This document shows, one piece after another, positions 9,878 through 20,070 of a stretch of 42,752 nucleotides of DNA. Source of the stretch: Mycobacterium sp. 852002-51163_SCH5372311 (GTDB lineage: Bacteria; Actinomycetota; Actinomycetes; Mycobacteriales; Mycobacteriaceae); NCBI RefSeq assembly GCF_001667115.1, contig NZ_LZIJ01000086.1:1-42752 (forward strand). Reading direction: 5' to 3'. How positions within the stretch are numbered: the first letter of the stretch is position 1; each line of letters starts with the position of its first letter. The position numbers and the translations under genes were made by a program. The notes under the pieces were generated by a model that was not told where the DNA came from, made no database searches, and saw nothing but the letters and a program-made list of their open reading frames with translations.

Positions 9878-12460
9878 CTACGCGGCCAACGCGGCGTAGG
9901 TGGTGGTCCGCTGACGCGCGGGCCGACCGATGCCCTCGGCGATGGCAACCAGCTCGGCGACGGTCTTGGCCGACCCGTGTTCCGATCCGGCCATCCGTGA
10001 GATGGTCTCCTCCATCAGCGTGCCGCCCAGGTCGTTGGCGCCGCCGTTGAGCATCACCTGGCTGCGCTGCTCGCCCAGCTTCACCCAACTGGTCTGGATA
10101 TGAGAGATGCGGCCGTGCAACATGATCCGCGCCAGGGCATGCACCGCACGGTTGTCGCGATGCGTTGGCCCGGGACGGGAAGCACCGGCCAGGTACAACG
10201 GCGAATTCTGATGCACGAACGGCAGCGGAACGAATTCGGTGAAGCCGCCGGTGCGGTCTTGGATGCCGCGGAGCACATTCAGGTGAGCTATCCAGTGTCG
10301 TGGACTGTCGACGTGCCCGTACATCATCGTCGACGAGGACCGCAGGCCCACTTCGTGTGCGGTGGTGACGATCTCGATCCACATCGACGTGGGCAGCTTG
10401 CCCTTGGTGAGCACCCAGCGCACCTCGTCGTCCAGAATCTCGGCGGCCGTGCCGGGGATGGTGTCCAGCCCGGCTTCGCGCAGGCCGACCAGCCAGTCGC
10501 GAATGCTCATGCCGCTCTTCGTAACACCGTTGGCAATCTCCATCGGAGAGAAGGCGTGCACATGCATCGACGGAACTCGGGCCTTGACCGCGCGCACCAG
10601 ATCGGCGTAGCCGGTGACGGGTAGTTCGGGGTCGATTCCGCCCTGCATGCATACCTCGGTGGCGCCGGCGACGTGGGCCTCCCAAGCGCGCTCGGCGACC
10701 TCGTCGGTCGACAGCGAGTAGGCGTCGGCGTCACCCTTGCGCTGAGCGAATGCGCAGAACCGGCAGCCGGTGTAGCAGATGTTGGTGAAGTTGATGTTGC
10801 GGTTGACCACAAAGGTCACTTCGTCGCCGACGACGTCGCGGCGCAACGAATCGGCCAGCGCGGCAACAGCTTCCAGCGCGGGACCATCGGCGGTGGCCAA
10901 GGCCAGGTATTCCTCGTCGGTGCAGCCGGCCGGGTCACTTTCGGCCGAGCGCAGCGCCGCCAGCACGTCGGAGTCGACACGCTCGGGGGCGCGCGCGGCC
11001 AGCTCGTGTACGTGCGTCCGGACCGATTCCCAGTCCCCGAAGGCACTGTCTAGGTCGCTGCGCGTATCGGTGTTGCGGCCGTCGGTGTCGATGGCGGCGT
11101 TGAGGTCGATGCGGCCGGAGGACTCCACGTCGTCGGGTTCCTGCCAAGGCATGCCCACCGGGTTGACATCGCGAGCGAGACCGGTCGCTGGATCCGCGAG
11201 CGCCACAACATGTCCCCGCACACGGGGGTCGATCCACGCGGCGCCCGCCTGCACATACTTCGGCTGGGCGGTCAAGCGCTGCACCAGCTCGTAGCCGGCT
11301 TCCGCGGTGACGGCGGCCAGTTCGTCCAAAGCCGGCCAGGGCCGTTCCGGGTTGACATGATCCGGTGTCAGCGGCGAGACGCCTCCCCAGTCGTCGACAC
11401 CGGCGTCGACCAGGGCAAGGCACTCGTCGCGCGACACCAGGTTCGGCGGCGCCTGAATGCGCATCCCGGGGCCGAGTACCAGCCGCGCCACCGCGACGGT
11501 GGCCAGGTAGTCCTCGATTCCGGCGTCGGGCACGGCGGCCATCGCGGTGTGTTCCTTGGCCCGGAAGTTCTGCACGATGACTTCTTGAATGTGCCCGAAC
11601 TCCTTGTGCGACTTGCGAATCGCGTGCAGGGTATCGGCGCGCTCGGTCAGCGTCTCGCCGATGCCGACCAGCAAGCCGGTGGTGAACGGAATGGACAGCC
11701 GGCCGGCGTCGGTCAGGGCGCGCAGGCGAACCGCGGGGTCCTTGTCGGGGCTGCCGTAGTGAGCCAGGCCCTTGGTTTCGAACAGCCGGCGCGACGTCGT
11801 CTCCAGCATCATGCCCATCGACGGCGCAACGGGTTTGAGGCGCGCCATCTCCGACCAGCTCATGACACCGGGGTTCAAATGCGGCAACAGCCCGGTCTCC
11901 TCGAGCACCCGGATCGCCATTGCCCGCACATAGGACAAGGTGGAGTCGTAGCCACGTTCGGCAAGCCAGTCGCGTGCCTCGGGCCAGCGCTCCTCGGGGC
12001 GGTCACCGAGCGTGAATAGCGCTTCCTTGCAACCGAGTTCGCCTCCGCGGCGGGCGATGTCGAGGATCTGGTCCTGTTCCAGATACATGCCTGCGCCCTG
12101 GGCGCGCAGCTTGCCCGGCACGGTGACGAAGGTGCAGTAATGACAATTGTCGCGGCACAGATGGGTTACCGGGATGAACACCTTGCGGGAATAGGTGATC
12201 GGCAACCGGCCCGAGGGTCCGCGGCGTCCTGCGGACTCCAGGCCCGCGTCGCGCACCCGCGCCGCGCTCGCGCACAGATCGGCAAGGTCGTCGCCGCGCG
12301 CGGTCAAGGCGATCGACGCCTCGTCGATGTTCAGCGCGACGCCGTCTCGCGCCCGCCGCAGCACCCGCCGCAACGCCGAGGCAGTGGCCTGGCGTGGGAC
12401 CCCGGCTGGAATAAGGGGGTTTGGCAGGGCGATCGGCTCCTCGCCTGGAGTCAGCGGCAC
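9878..12460 (-). CDS. fbiC: FO synthase FbiC (CofG-CofH fusion)
   Basis: This 860-residue bifunctional radical-SAM enzyme makes 7,8-didemethyl-8-hydroxy-5-deazariboflavin (FO), the deazaflavin core of cofactor F420, from tyrosine and the riboflavin intermediate 5-amino-6-ribitylamino-uracil. The CofG half carries C102-x3-C106-x2-C109 (CRDNCHYC) and the CofH half C562-x3-C566-x2-C569 (CYTGCRFC), so both [4Fe-4S]/SAM sites are intact. Length and sequence match M. tuberculosis Rv1173 almost throughout; the least conserved stretches are the N-terminal 25 residues and the inter-domain linker. It is the downstream member of a leftward cluster with mshB. F420-linked proteins elsewhere in the window include the Rv1155-like protein and a possible F420/NADP oxidoreductase. 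Confidence 0.97.
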   Translation of the reverse strand: MPLTPGEEPIALPNPLIPAGVPRQATASALRRVLRRARDGVALNIDEASIALTARGDDLADLCASAARVRDAGLESAGRRGPSGRLPITYSRKVFIPVTHLCRDNCHYCTFVTVPGKLRAQGAGMYLEQDQILDIARRGGELGCKEALFTLGDRPEERWPEARDWLAERGYDSTLSYVRAMAIRVLEETGLLPHLNPGVMSWSEMARLKPVAPSMGMMLETTSRRLFETKGLAHYGSPDKDPAVRLRALTDAGRLSIPFTTGLLVGIGETLTERADTLHAIRKSHKEFGHIQEVIVQNFRAKEHTAMAAVPDAGIEDYLATVAVARLVLGPGMRIQAPPNLVSRDECLALVDAGVDDWGGVSPLTPDHVNPERPWPALDELAAVTAEAGYELVQRLTAQPKYVQAGAAWIDPRVRGHVVALADPATGLARDVNPVGMPWQEPDDVESSGRIDLNAAIDTDGRNTDTRSDLDSAFGDWESVRTHVHELAARAPERVDSDVLAALRSAESDPAGCTDEEYLALATADGPALEAVAALADSLRRDVVGDEVTFVVNRNINFTNICYTGCRFCAFAQRKGDADAYSLSTDEVAERAWEAHVAGATEVCMQGGIDPELPVTGYADLVRAVKARVPSMHVHAFSPMEIANGVTKSGMSIRDWLVGLREAGLDTIPGTAAEILDDEVRWVLTKGKLPTSMWIEIVTTAHEVGLRSSSTMMYGHVDSPRHWIAHLNVLRGIQDRTGGFTEFVPLPFVHQNSPLYLAGASRPGPTHRDNRAVHALARIMLHGRISHIQTSWVKLGEQRSQVMLNGGANDLGGTLMEETISRMAGSEHGSAKTVAELVAIAEGIGRPARQRTTTYAALAA

Positions 12461-12571
12461 GTTGGTGTAACTTCCCGACGATCGAATTTCATCCGCAACA
12501 GTAGCGGCAGGACGCGGCGAGCCCGCGTTCGACCATACTGACCCAACCGCGCCGGCATCGCGACAGCGCCG

Positions 12572-13033
12572 TCAGTGCTGGTGGCTGGTCCGCCAGAGCA
12601 CCAATACCGGCGGCACGACCCCCAGCAAAATCAGTAGAGGAGCCGCGTAAGCCATCAACCCGTTGCCACCCAAAATGACGTCGTCACCCGGCCCACCCAG
12701 GCTCATCGCCGCGACCGTCAGCAACCACGTCCACAACGGCAGCGCGGCCACCCGCGGCGAGGCGGTCCACCGCGCGGCCGCCCACACCAGCGCCGCATTC
12801 ACCAATCCGCTGATCAATCCGCTGATGGGGATGGGAACAGGGCCGACATAGGAGGGCAGCAGCAGGGCGCCGGCCAGGGCGGACAAGATGCCGTCGACGG
12901 CCAACAGCGCCAGGACAACGGCACGAATAGCTGGATCCACCACGCCGCTGTCCTCGACCGACGCGGCGCGTGGCTTGGTTTCGGTCAGGTCGGGACGCTG
13001 TCGATGTTCGAGAGTATCGAACCGATCACCCAT
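12572..13033 (-). CDS. Rv1171-like membrane protein
   Basis: This 153-residue integral membrane protein of unknown function occupies the Rv1171 position between mshB and fbiC. After a hydrophilic N-terminus (about 1-35) come roughly four hydrophobic segments, about residues 36-58, 68-88, 96-112 and 124-146. The ATG at 13033 lies inside the 35-codon ORF that ends at 12985, in another frame. A GTG at 12943 (VVDPAIRAVV) with GAGGA seven bases upstream is a credible alternative start that would remove the overlap. Probably cotranscribed with mshB and fbiC. Confidence 0.75.
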   Translation of the reverse strand: MGDRFDTLEHRQRPDLTETKPRAASVEDSGVVDPAIRAVVLALLAVDGILSALAGALLLPSYVGPVPIPISGLISGLVNAALVWAAARWTASPRVAALPLWTWLLTVAAMSLGGPGDDVILGGNGLMAYAAPLLILLGVVPPVLVLWRTSHQH

Positions 13034-13092
13034 TGAAAGCTGTCCAGCCTGTCTTGCCAGTGCTGCAGGTTGGGGTCCAGGTCGGGGTCCAT
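12985..13092 (-). CDS. 35-residue ORF downstream of mshB
   Basis: The frame reads MDPDLDPNLQHWQDRLDSFQ followed by WVIGSILSNIDSVPT, 35 residues in all. GGAAGGAC sits about seven bases before the ATG, a better ribosome-binding site than those of several longer neighbours. The peptide is acidic and amphipathic, and its composition is not that of a GC-driven chance frame (one Arg, no Ala or Gly runs). It lies between mshB (45 bp upstream) and the Rv1171-like gene, overlapping the annotated start of the latter by 49 bp. It could be a genuine small protein or a leader whose translation is coupled to the next gene. I recognise no family. Confidence 0.6.
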   Translation of the reverse strand: MDPDLDPNLQHWQDRLDSFQWVIGSILSNIDSVPT

Positions 13093-13137
13093 ACCAATGT
13101 CCTTCCGTGGTCCTTCCGTGCGGGCCTGTTTGGCAGC

Positions 13138-14052
13138 CTACCGCTTATCAGAATCGTTGAGACCCAGTCCCGCGAGCAGATCTGTTTCCCATCCGCGCTG
13201 GTCGCGGCTGCCCGCGGAGCCAGCGGCAAGAACATAGTGCTCCTGCGCGGAAATCGGCAGCGCCATATTGTTCGACAGGGCGCAGGCCCGCCGGGTCGGC
13301 CCGACGGTGACTTGGGTGGCATGCGCCAGCAGCGCTGCGGTCTTGGCCGCGTGTGCCTGGGGGCCGGCCTCGATCACGGCGTCGATGTCGTCATCCGCAT
13401 ACCCGAAGTCGAAGTCCTCGGGCGACGGGATCGTCCACTCGGGCCGCAGATCGTCGCGCCGGAGCGCGCGCCAACCCTCTGTTATCGCGCGTACGGACAG
13501 AACTGTCCAGTAGAACTTCGGCACGGTCCAGGGGTTTCCCGGGTATGAGTTGGCATTATCGGCCATGCCGGCCGCGGTCACCGCCGACGTGGTGACGGTG
13601 TGAGCGTGGACATGATCGGGGTGGCCGTAACCACCTCTGGGGTCATAGGTCACGACCACGTGCGGCCGCTGCTCCCGGATTATCGCGACGAGTGCGCCCA
13701 CGGCCTCATGTTCGTCGGCGTCGACGAATCGCTGCCGGTGCCGCCGCGCGGTGCCTTCCATTCCCGAGTCGCGCCAGCGACCCGCTCCACCGAGATACGT
13801 GGGCTCCCCGACGCCCAATGCGCGCAATGCCCCGGTGAGTTCGCTGACCCGATAACCGCCCAGTTGATCCGCCTGGTCGACGGCCAGCGCGGCCCAGCGC
13901 TCGCCGATGACTTCGCCCTCCTCGCCCAGGGTGCAGGTGACGACACGGACGTCGGCCCCGTGGGCGGCGTAATGCGCGATGGTCGCGCCGGTGGTGAGGG
14001 TTTCGTCGTCGGGATGCGCGTGCACGAACAGCAGCCGCGGCGTCTCACGCAT
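13138..14052 (-). CDS. mshB: Mycothiol deacetylase MshB
   Basis: This 304-residue zinc-dependent GlcNAc-Ins deacetylase removes the acetyl group from the GlcNAc-inositol precursor of mycothiol, the main low-molecular-weight thiol of mycobacteria. The zinc site is clear: His13 and Asp16 in AHPDDE near the N-terminus and His147 in GYGHPDH, with Asp15 as general base. Length and spacing match M. tuberculosis Rv1170. It heads a leftward cluster with the small ORF, the Rv1171-like gene and fbiC, and is divergent from a TetR gene across 113 bp. Confidence 0.96.
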   Translation of the reverse strand: MRETPRLLFVHAHPDDETLTTGATIAHYAAHGADVRVVTCTLGEEGEVIGERWAALAVDQADQLGGYRVSELTGALRALGVGEPTYLGGAGRWRDSGMEGTARRHRQRFVDADEHEAVGALVAIIREQRPHVVVTYDPRGGYGHPDHVHAHTVTTSAVTAAGMADNANSYPGNPWTVPKFYWTVLSVRAITEGWRALRRDDLRPEWTIPSPEDFDFGYADDDIDAVIEAGPQAHAAKTAALLAHATQVTVGPTRRACALSNNMALPISAQEHYVLAAGSAGSRDQRGWETDLLAGLGLNDSDKR

Positions 14053-14165
14053 GGACGCACCCTACCTGCCGTCCGCCGACGGCCTACTTGAGTAGTCGTC
14101 GGCGTTTCTTATCGGCTGTGATTGACGGGGCAACAAATAGGAACGAGAGCGGCTACTATCGTCGA

Positions 14166-14780
14166 ATGGCGCAGCTGCCCCGAACCAGCCCGAAGGCCGG
14201 CCAGAACCGCCGACGAGGCGAGGTGCTCGAACGTGCGCTCTACGAAGCCACGTTGGCCGAACTGGCTGAAGTGGGATACGGCAGGCTGACGATGGAAGGC
14301 ATCGCGGCGCGCGCCCACACCGGCAAGGCGGCGTTGTACCGGCGCTGGGCCAGCAAGCACGATCTGGTGCAGGCAGCCCTGCTGCACGTGCTGCCGCCGT
14401 TGACCGAGCCGCGCGCCGGGCGATCGGCCAGGGAGAATCTGCTCACGGTGTTCACCGCCCACCGCGATGTCCTCGCCGGAAAGACCGCATTTCCCGGCCT
14501 GGGCATCATCGGCCAGTTGGTTCACGAACCCGAATTGCGGGCCATCTTCGCCGACGCCGTCGTCGGCCCGCGCCTGACCGTCGTCGAGGCGATCCTGCAA
14601 GCCGCGGTCCGCGACGGCGACATCGACCCGGCCACGCTGACTCCGATGACGGCACGGGTCGGACCTGCCCTGATCAATCAGCACTTCCTGCTCACCGGCA
14701 CCCCGCCGAGCCGACGAGAGCTCTCCTTCATCGTCGACACCGTGATCCCGCCGAAAAAGGCTGCCGCGCAGGGTAATTGA
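14166..14780 (+). CDS. TetR-family regulator (Rv1167c-like)
   Basis: This 204-residue repressor-type regulator has an N-terminal helix-turn-helix (about residues 18-64; LAEVGYGRLTMEGIAARA, then TGKAALYRRWASKHDLV) and an all-helical ligand-binding domain with a TetR_C-like ending. Its position beside mshB and lpqW matches M. tuberculosis Rv1167c. The ATG at 14166 gives the expected N-terminus; a longer open frame from 14088 adds an unlikely leader. It is divergent from mshB (113 bp), which makes self- and mshB-cluster control possible but unproven. Its 3' end faces the PE gene, 13 bp between stops. Confidence 0.85.
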   Translation: MAQLPRTSPKAGQNRRRGEVLERALYEATLAELAEVGYGRLTMEGIAARAHTGKAALYRRWASKHDLVQAALLHVLPPLTEPRAGRSARENLLTVFTAHRDVLAGKTAFPGLGIIGQLVHEPELRAIFADAVVGPRLTVVEAILQAAVRDGDIDPATLTPMTARVGPALINQHFLLTGTPPSRRELSFIVDTVIPPKKAAAQGN

Positions 14781-14793
14781 CGACGACGCCACT

Positions 14794-15132
14794 CTAGGCG
14801 GGCGGGACCACCGCGCCCGGCAAGTCCGAGAACGCCTGCAGCGGCGACGTGTTGGCTGCCTCGGCGCTGACATACGATGCCGCACCGGCGTTCAACAGCC
14901 GGACAAACTGGTCGTGGAACTGCGCCGCCTGACTACTGAGCGCCTGGTAGGCCTGGCCGTGTCCGGCAAACAGGGTCGCGATCGCTTGCGACACTTCGTC
15001 GGCGCCGGCGGGCACCACCCCGGTTGTCGCGGCCGATGCTGCGGCATTGGCCTGGCCGATCGTCGAGCCGATATTGGCCAAATTGGTCGCCGCATCCGCC
15101 ATCGGTTGTGGAACTGCGGTCAGAAAGGACAT
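14794..15132 (-). CDS. Solitary PE-family protein
   Basis: This 112-residue protein is a bare PE domain with a short C-terminal extension and no PGRS. It starts MSFLTAVPQPMADAATNLAN, has the helix-turn-helix hairpin of PE proteins, and contains a YQALSSQAAQFHDQFV segment equivalent to the YxxxD/E secretion-signal region used by ESX type VII systems. AGGAGG lies 12 bases before the ATG. No PPE partner is adjacent, although the syntenic M. tuberculosis position carries PE11 and PPE17. It is therefore probably exported with a PPE encoded elsewhere. Confidence 0.85.
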   Translation of the reverse strand: MSFLTAVPQPMADAATNLANIGSTIGQANAAASAATTGVVPAGADEVSQAIATLFAGHGQAYQALSSQAAQFHDQFVRLLNAGAASYVSAEAANTSPLQAFSDLPGAVVPPA

Positions 15133-15268
15133 CCCTGAGATCCGCCTCCTGGCTCGGCACGATGGCCTCGCCCCTGGACCGATCGTGAAGCTGTCTTGCA
15201 ACGAGCGGATGGTATCGCGATGTCGGCGCCGGCCACGGTGTTTTGGCGGCCTGACTATCTCGCCGAAT

Positions 15269-17158
15269 TCAGGGGCCGGTTTTGACCCATTGACCGGCGT
15301 CGCCGACGATGCCAACCGGTACCGCGCCGGACAGGCTGACGTGCTGCACGCTCGGGCCGGCCGCGACGATCGTCGTGTCCTGCAGGATGGGCAGCACGGT
15401 CGACATGTTCCACAGCCGCGGTTCAACCGCGGTGATCACGTCGCTGATGCTCTTGCTCCCGTTCAGAGCGGCATCGATATTCGATTGGATGCTGCGATCG
15501 CAGATGCCGGTGAGGTTCGACGGCGCTCGCACCAGCGCGCCGGGGTCTGACGGGCGGCTGGTCGGCGCCGGCGTGGCAGTGCTGGGGGGCGTGGCAGACG
15601 GCGTCGCACCAGCGGGTGTCGTGGTCGGCGCATTGGATGCCGGCAATTGGCTCGTTTGCAATGCGGGGCAGCCGTAACGCGAGGCCAACAGCGTCGCGAG
15701 ATTCCCGCCGGCTTGATGCCAACCGACGATGGCGTCCACCCGATTGTCGTTCAGCGCGTCGTGGTAGAGCGTCACGGGGTCCAGCGGCATGACTGTCGCG
15801 GCCATACCGACGCTGCGTAACTGGTCGGCGGCGGTATTGGCCACTGCCACCGAGGTCGGGTCGTTGGCCGCAACGCCGATGACCAGCGCCAGCTGCTGGC
15901 CGTCCTTGCTGATCCGGCCGTGGATAACCTCCGGCGGCCCGGTGCTCGCCGGAGTGCCGGAAGGAGTAGCGGGGGCAGGCGTGGCCGAGGCGTTGCTCTC
16001 GACCTGGTATCCGGTCGCCGTCAACAGATCCAGCGCTGCCTGTTTGGACATCGCGGGCGGCGCCGTCGGCTCGTAGCCCGGGTCGCTCGGCGACCGGATC
16101 TGGGCTTGGGCCAGGGTGACCGTGTTGTCGCTGCCGGCGCCCACTGCGGCCAGCAGGTCGACGTCGAGCAATCCCAGAATCGCCTTGCGAACCTGGCTGT
16201 CGGCCAGCTTGGACTTGTTGGCGCGCAGCGTGAGCTGCATGACCCGCGGCGTGACTATCCGGGCGGTCCGGACGTCCGGGATCGCGGAGAGCTGCGCGAA
16301 CGCCGCCGAACCCCCGTGTACCTGCGCCACCTGGGTGTCGCCGTTGCGCACCGAATCGGCCAGCGCAGCCGGGGCACCGGCGCGGCGGAACAGGATGAGG
16401 GCCGGTGTGGCCGGCGGTCCCCAGTAGCGGTCGTTGCGGGCGATCAGGATCTCGTCGCGCTGCGGGTCGATGTTCTCGACGCGGAACTGCCCACCTGTGA
16501 CGGGCAGGGACCGGGCCAGTCCGGCCGCGAAACCGCCCGGCACGTCCTTGACGATGTGCGCGGGCAGGATGTTGCTGAACAATTCCCGCCACGCCGGATA
16601 CGGCTGCGCGAAGGTCACCACGGCCTGCTTGCCACCCTCGAGCGACTGCACCCCGGTGATCAGGTCATAACCGGCCGGGTCGACGACACCCGGCTGGCTG
16701 ACCATCTGCCGCCACAAGTACCAGAAGTCGTCGGCGCCGATTGGGGCGTTGTCCGTCCACTGCGCCTCGGGCCGGATCTTGTACGTCACCGTGAACGGGT
16801 TCTGGCTGGTCACGTCCGCAGACACCAGCAGGGTCGGGTCCATCTCCCAGCGCGAACCCGTCGGCGTGCTGTGGTCGGATACCGGCCGAAACGCGCTTGG
16901 CAATACCAGCGCGCTGATCGCCGCGTTCACCGCCGACAGGTCCGACAGCAGATGCGGGTTGAACCCGGCGCCGATCGAGTCGATGCCCATGATGATCTGA
17001 ATCGGGCGCTGCGGGGGCGGCGGCGAGTTGTGCGGCGTATCGGTACTTTGCGGAGCGGGCGGAGGGTTGACGGTACAGGCAGCCAGACCCAGGCCCACCA
17101 TCGCGAGCAGCACGCCGACCATCACCAAAAGGTGGCGGGCTCGGTGCAGCACGCCCAT
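15269..17158 (-). CDS. lpqW: Lipoprotein LpqW
   Basis: This 629-residue lipoprotein corresponds to M. tuberculosis Rv1166. It has the fold of family 5 (peptide-type) substrate-binding proteins, but in mycobacteria LpqW directs polar PIM intermediates toward lipoarabinomannan synthesis. The signal peptide ends in a lipobox (GLGLAAC), followed by a Pro/Thr-rich linker. The SBP_bac_5 core includes [25 protein letters not shown] low-complexity Ala/Pro/Thr/Ser stretch near residues 390-410 and another near 540-570 look like family-variable loops. I chose ATG 17158; a GTG at 17206, right after the typA stop, would add 16 residues. The pimE gene in this window acts in the same pathway. Confidence 0.92.
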   Translation of the reverse strand: MGVLHRARHLLVMVGVLLAMVGLGLAACTVNPPPAPQSTDTPHNSPPPPQRPIQIIMGIDSIGAGFNPHLLSDLSAVNAAISALVLPSAFRPVSDHSTPTGSRWEMDPTLLVSADVTSQNPFTVTYKIRPEAQWTDNAPIGADDFWYLWRQMVSQPGVVDPAGYDLITGVQSLEGGKQAVVTFAQPYPAWRELFSNILPAHIVKDVPGGFAAGLARSLPVTGGQFRVENIDPQRDEILIARNDRYWGPPATPALILFRRAGAPAALADSVRNGDTQVAQVHGGSAAFAQLSAIPDVRTARIVTPRVMQLTLRANKSKLADSQVRKAILGLLDVDLLAAVGAGSDNTVTLAQAQIRSPSDPGYEPTAPPAMSKQAALDLLTATGYQVESNASATPAPATPSGTPASTGPPEVIHGRISKDGQQLALVIGVAANDPTSVAVANTAADQLRSVGMAATVMPLDPVTLYHDALNDNRVDAIVGWHQAGGNLATLLASRYGCPALQTSQLPASNAPTTTPAGATPSATPPSTATPAPTSRPSDPGALVRAPSNLTGICDRSIQSNIDAALNGSKSISDVITAVEPRLWNMSTVLPILQDTTIVAAGPSVQHVSLSGAVPVGIVGDAGQWVKTGP

Positions 17159-17208
17159 CAGGGTATCGAGCGTCTGCCCAATAGCCCGGCTGACCACGCG
17201 CCGCACAG

Positions 17209-19098
17209 CTAACCCCGGGCCTTGGCCCGCGCCCTGCTACGGGCCCGCGTGGTGGCGTCCAGCTCGACCTTGCGGACCCGCACGATCTCCGGAGTCACCT
17301 CGACACATTCGTCGGGCGAACAGAACTCCATGGCCCGCTCCAGGTCGAGTTCGAGGGGCTTGGCCAGCGTCTCAATGACATCGGCGGTGGACGACCGCAT
17401 GTTCGTGAGCTTCTTCTCGCGGGTGACGTTGATGTCGAGATCCTCTGGGCGCGGGTTGATTCCGACGACCATCCCCTCGTAGGTGTCCTGACCGGGTTCG
17501 ACGAAGAACTGGCCGCGATCCGCGAGTTGCAGCAGCGCGAACGGCGTGATGGTGCCGGACCGATCGGAGACCAGCGACCCGGTGTGGCGGGCGCGGATCT
17601 CCCCCGCCCACGGCCGGTAACCGTCGAACACGGCGTTGGCGATGCCGGTGCCGCGGGTGAGGGTGAGGAAGTCGGTGCGAAAACCGATCAGTCCGCGGCT
17701 GGGCACGATGAAATCCATTCGGACCCAACCGGCGGCGTGGTTCCTCATCTCTTCCATGCGGCCTTTGCGGCCGGCCATCAACTGGGTGATGGCCCCGACG
17801 AATTCCTCTGGGCAGTCGATCGTCATCGCCTCGAACGGCTCGTGCAGCTGACCGTCGATCGTCTTGGTGACCACTTGCGGCTTGCCGACCGTGAGCTCGA
17901 AACCCTCCCGGCGCATCGTCTCGACCAGCACCGCGAGCGCGAGCTCGCCGCGGCCTTGCACCTCCCACGCATCGGGCCGCCCGATGTCGACGACCCGGAT
18001 CGACACGTTGCCCACCAGTTCGGTGTCCAGGCGGCTGCGGACCATGCGGGCGGTCAGCTTGTGCCCGGAAACCTTGCCCGCCAGCGGCGAGGTGTTGGTG
18101 CCGATGGTCACCGAGATGGCCGGCTCGTCGACGGTGATGCGCGGCAGGGCGTGGGCGTGATCGGGGTCGGCCAGCGTGTCACCGATCATGATGTCGGGCA
18201 GTCCGGCCACGGCCACGATATCGCCGGCGACGGCCTCGTCGGTGGCGCTGCGTTCGACGCCCTCGGTGGCGAGCAGCTCGGTGATCTTGGCGCTGGTGAT
18301 GACCGGCAGGCCGTCGACCTCGCGCATCCAGGCCACCTGCTGGCCCTTGCGCAGCTTGCCGTTGTAGATGCGGACCAGGGCGAGCCGGCCGAGGAACGGA
18401 GAGGCGTCGAGGTTGGTGACCAGGGCCTGCAGCGGCGCCTCGGGGTCGCCTTGAGGTGGCGGTACGTGGTCCAGCAGCACGTCGAACAGCGGGTCGAGGT
18501 TGGTGCCGTCGGGCACCTGGCCGTCCGCCGGTTGCGTGGTGCTGACCACCCCGGCGCGCCCGGACGCATACAGCGTCGGCAGGCCCAGCGCATGTTCGGC
18601 CGCCTTGGCGGCTTCGTCGTCGAGATCGGATGCGACGTCGAGCAGCAGGTCGTGGCTGGCGTCGACCACCTCGGCGATCCGCGCGTCGGGCCGGTCGGTC
18701 TTGTTGACGACGAGAATCACCGGCAGATGTGCGGCCAGCGCCTTGCGCAGCACGAACCGCGTCTGCGGCAGCGGGCCCTCGGACGCGTCGACCAGCAGCA
18801 GCACCCCGTCCACCATGGACAGTCCGCGTTCGACCTCGCCACCGAAGTCGGCGTGGCCGGGGGTGTCGATCACGTTGATGACCGTTACTGTTCCGTCTTC
18901 GTGGTGACGGTGTACGGCGGTGTTCTTGGCCAGGATCGTGATGCCCTTCTCACGTTCCAGGTCGCCGGTGTCCATCACGCGTTCCTTCAGGACCTCACCG
19001 CGTTCGTGCAGGGCGCCGGACTGCCGCAACATCGCGTCGACCAGCGTGGTCTTGCCATGGTCGACGTGCGCGACGATGGCGACATTGCGGAATGGCAC
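17209..19098 (-). CDS. typA: Translational GTPase TypA/BipA
   Basis: This 629-residue ribosome-associated GTPase matches M. tuberculosis Rv1165. The order is: G domain with P-loop AHVDHGKTT (about residues 10-18), the [14 protein letters not shown] switch II region and NKTDR; a domain II beta-barrel; EF-G-like domains III and V; and the BipA-specific C-terminal domain ending in a basic tail ([14 protein letters not shown]). It functions in ribosome assembly and stress adaptation. It is closely followed by lpqW, so the two probably form one unit. In M. tuberculosis the nar operon is adjacent; here an accessory insert of about 1.7 kb separates them. Confidence 0.95.
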   Translation of the reverse strand: MPFRNVAIVAHVDHGKTTLVDAMLRQSGALHERGEVLKERVMDTGDLEREKGITILAKNTAVHRHHEDGTVTVINVIDTPGHADFGGEVERGLSMVDGVLLLVDASEGPLPQTRFVLRKALAAHLPVILVVNKTDRPDARIAEVVDASHDLLLDVASDLDDEAAKAAEHALGLPTLYASGRAGVVSTTQPADGQVPDGTNLDPLFDVLLDHVPPPQGDPEAPLQALVTNLDASPFLGRLALVRIYNGKLRKGQQVAWMREVDGLPVITSAKITELLATEGVERSATDEAVAGDIVAVAGLPDIMIGDTLADPDHAHALPRITVDEPAISVTIGTNTSPLAGKVSGHKLTARMVRSRLDTELVGNVSIRVVDIGRPDAWEVQGRGELALAVLVETMRREGFELTVGKPQVVTKTIDGQLHEPFEAMTIDCPEEFVGAITQLMAGRKGRMEEMRNHAAGWVRMDFIVPSRGLIGFRTDFLTLTRGTGIANAVFDGYRPWAGEIRARHTGSLVSDRSGTITPFALLQLADRGQFFVEPGQDTYEGMVVGINPRPEDLDINVTREKKLTNMRSSTADVIETLAKPLELDLERAMEFCSPDECVEVTPEIVRVRKVELDATTRARSRARAKARG

Positions 19099-19168
19099 GT
19101 CGGTGATTGTGGCAGCGAGGACGTTAGATAGCGAACTTGACAGGGCGGCTCGTAGGTGTCGGCGTTGG

Positions 19169-19231
19169 CGCCGAGCCTGCAGTCAGGGCGACCGTCCGGC
19201 GATTTACGTGGCCCTCAGCGCAGAACCGATG
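19169..19231. repeat. REPIN-like inverted repeat pair, copy 1
   Basis: A forward unit at 19169-19190 (CGCCGAGCCTGC ... CAGGGCG) is followed 41 bp later (start to start) by an inverted unit at 19210-19231 (GCCCTCAGCGCAG). A second inverted unit follows at 19230-19251, on a 20-bp period. The arms can fold into a hairpin around a 19-bp spacer. It lies between typA and the oxidoreductase gene. Confidence 0.7.
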
Positions 19232-19258
19232 CCCTCAGCGCAGAGTCGACGGCGTTGG

Positions 19259-19320
19259 CGCCGAGCGTGCAATCAGGGCGGGAAAATCGCCAAATTCTCG
19301 CCCTCAGAACACGTTCGGCG
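19259..19320. repeat. REPIN-like inverted repeat pair, copy 2
   Basis: The forward unit at 19259-19280 (CGCCGAGCGTGC ... TCAGGGCG) and the inverted unit at 19299-19320 (CGCCCTCAG ... TTCGGCG) start 40 bp apart. The outer seven to nine bases of each arm are nearly perfect. A further degenerate CGCCCTCAG motif at 19352-19360 supplies the stop codon of the adjacent oxidoreductase gene. Confidence 0.7.
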
Positions 19321-19356
19321 AGACGCCCCACCCGATCGTCCGCGACGGCGCCGCCC

Positions 19357-19971
19357 TCAGCCGCGATTGTGAGCTACCAGGACGAAATCCCGGCCGCGGC
19401 CACCGGTGAATGCAAGCAGACCCCAGTACAGTGCGGCCTGCTCGAGCAGGGCGGCATTCTCGAGGCCGCCTACCGCGACGGCATCGAAACCCATTTCACG
19501 GGCCAGTTCGACCACCCGATCCCGGACACCATCGTCGTCGGCGGCCACCGGCAGGACCGGCGCGAAGCCGCCCGGCAGTGACGGGTCGGCCATGTGTTCG
19601 ACACCCAGCACGCTGAATGCTTTTGCCACATGCACCCGGGGGGTTACCAAGCTCCGCACGTACGCGTTACCGCTGCCATACCCGTCCGGGACGGCTTCGC
19701 CGAATGGGTTGGTCGCGTCGATCAACACATCGCCTTCGCTCAGGCCTAGGCGCGGCACCACGTCGGCAACCGCCGGGAACGGCACCGCGACGATGGTCAG
19801 GTCGCTGCCCGTCGCACAGCCGTCGATGGCAACCGTCATGGCGTCCGGCGGCAGGTCAACAGCCTTGTTGCGCAGCGCAAACCGTACGTGATGGCCGTGA
19901 CCGAGGAGATTCGTACCCAATGCACTACCGACGGGCCCGGCTCCCACGATTGTCACCGTCTGTGCAGCCAT
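19357..19971 (-). CDS. NADPH-dependent F420 reductase-like oxidoreductase
   Basis: This 204-residue Rossmann-fold protein belongs to the F420_oxidored/NpdG-like family. The dinucleotide motif TIVGAGPVGSALG is near the N-terminus, followed by FALRN, where an Arg after the second strand suits the 2'-phosphate of NADP. Later segments (IDATNPFGEAVPDG, VAKAFSVLGVEHMADPS) are as in this family, whose members link NADP and F420 or act on other substrates, so F420 use is only possible. AGGAGG lies before the ATG. It is divergent from a TetR gene across 99 bp, a common regulator-target layout. The last codons and stop fall in a repeat motif (CTGAGGGCG on the coding strand). Confidence 0.8.
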   Translation of the reverse strand: MAAQTVTIVGAGPVGSALGTNLLGHGHHVRFALRNKAVDLPPDAMTVAIDGCATGSDLTIVAVPFPAVADVVPRLGLSEGDVLIDATNPFGEAVPDGYGSGNAYVRSLVTPRVHVAKAFSVLGVEHMADPSLPGGFAPVLPVAADDDGVRDRVVELAREMGFDAVAVGGLENAALLEQAALYWGLLAFTGGRGRDFVLVAHNRG

Positions 19972-20070
19972 CCCGCTCCTCCTATTGGTTACGCTACCGT
20001 CCTGTATCGAAACCAGATTAGCCGCACCGCGCTGCCGTTGCAATACGCTGCAGTCCTGTAACTTAACGGC

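Noticed and set aside
17527..19131. Long rightward open frame of 534 codons opposite typA
   Set aside because: It is antisense to a clear typA gene and has the Arg/Gly/His-rich composition of a GC-driven shadow frame.
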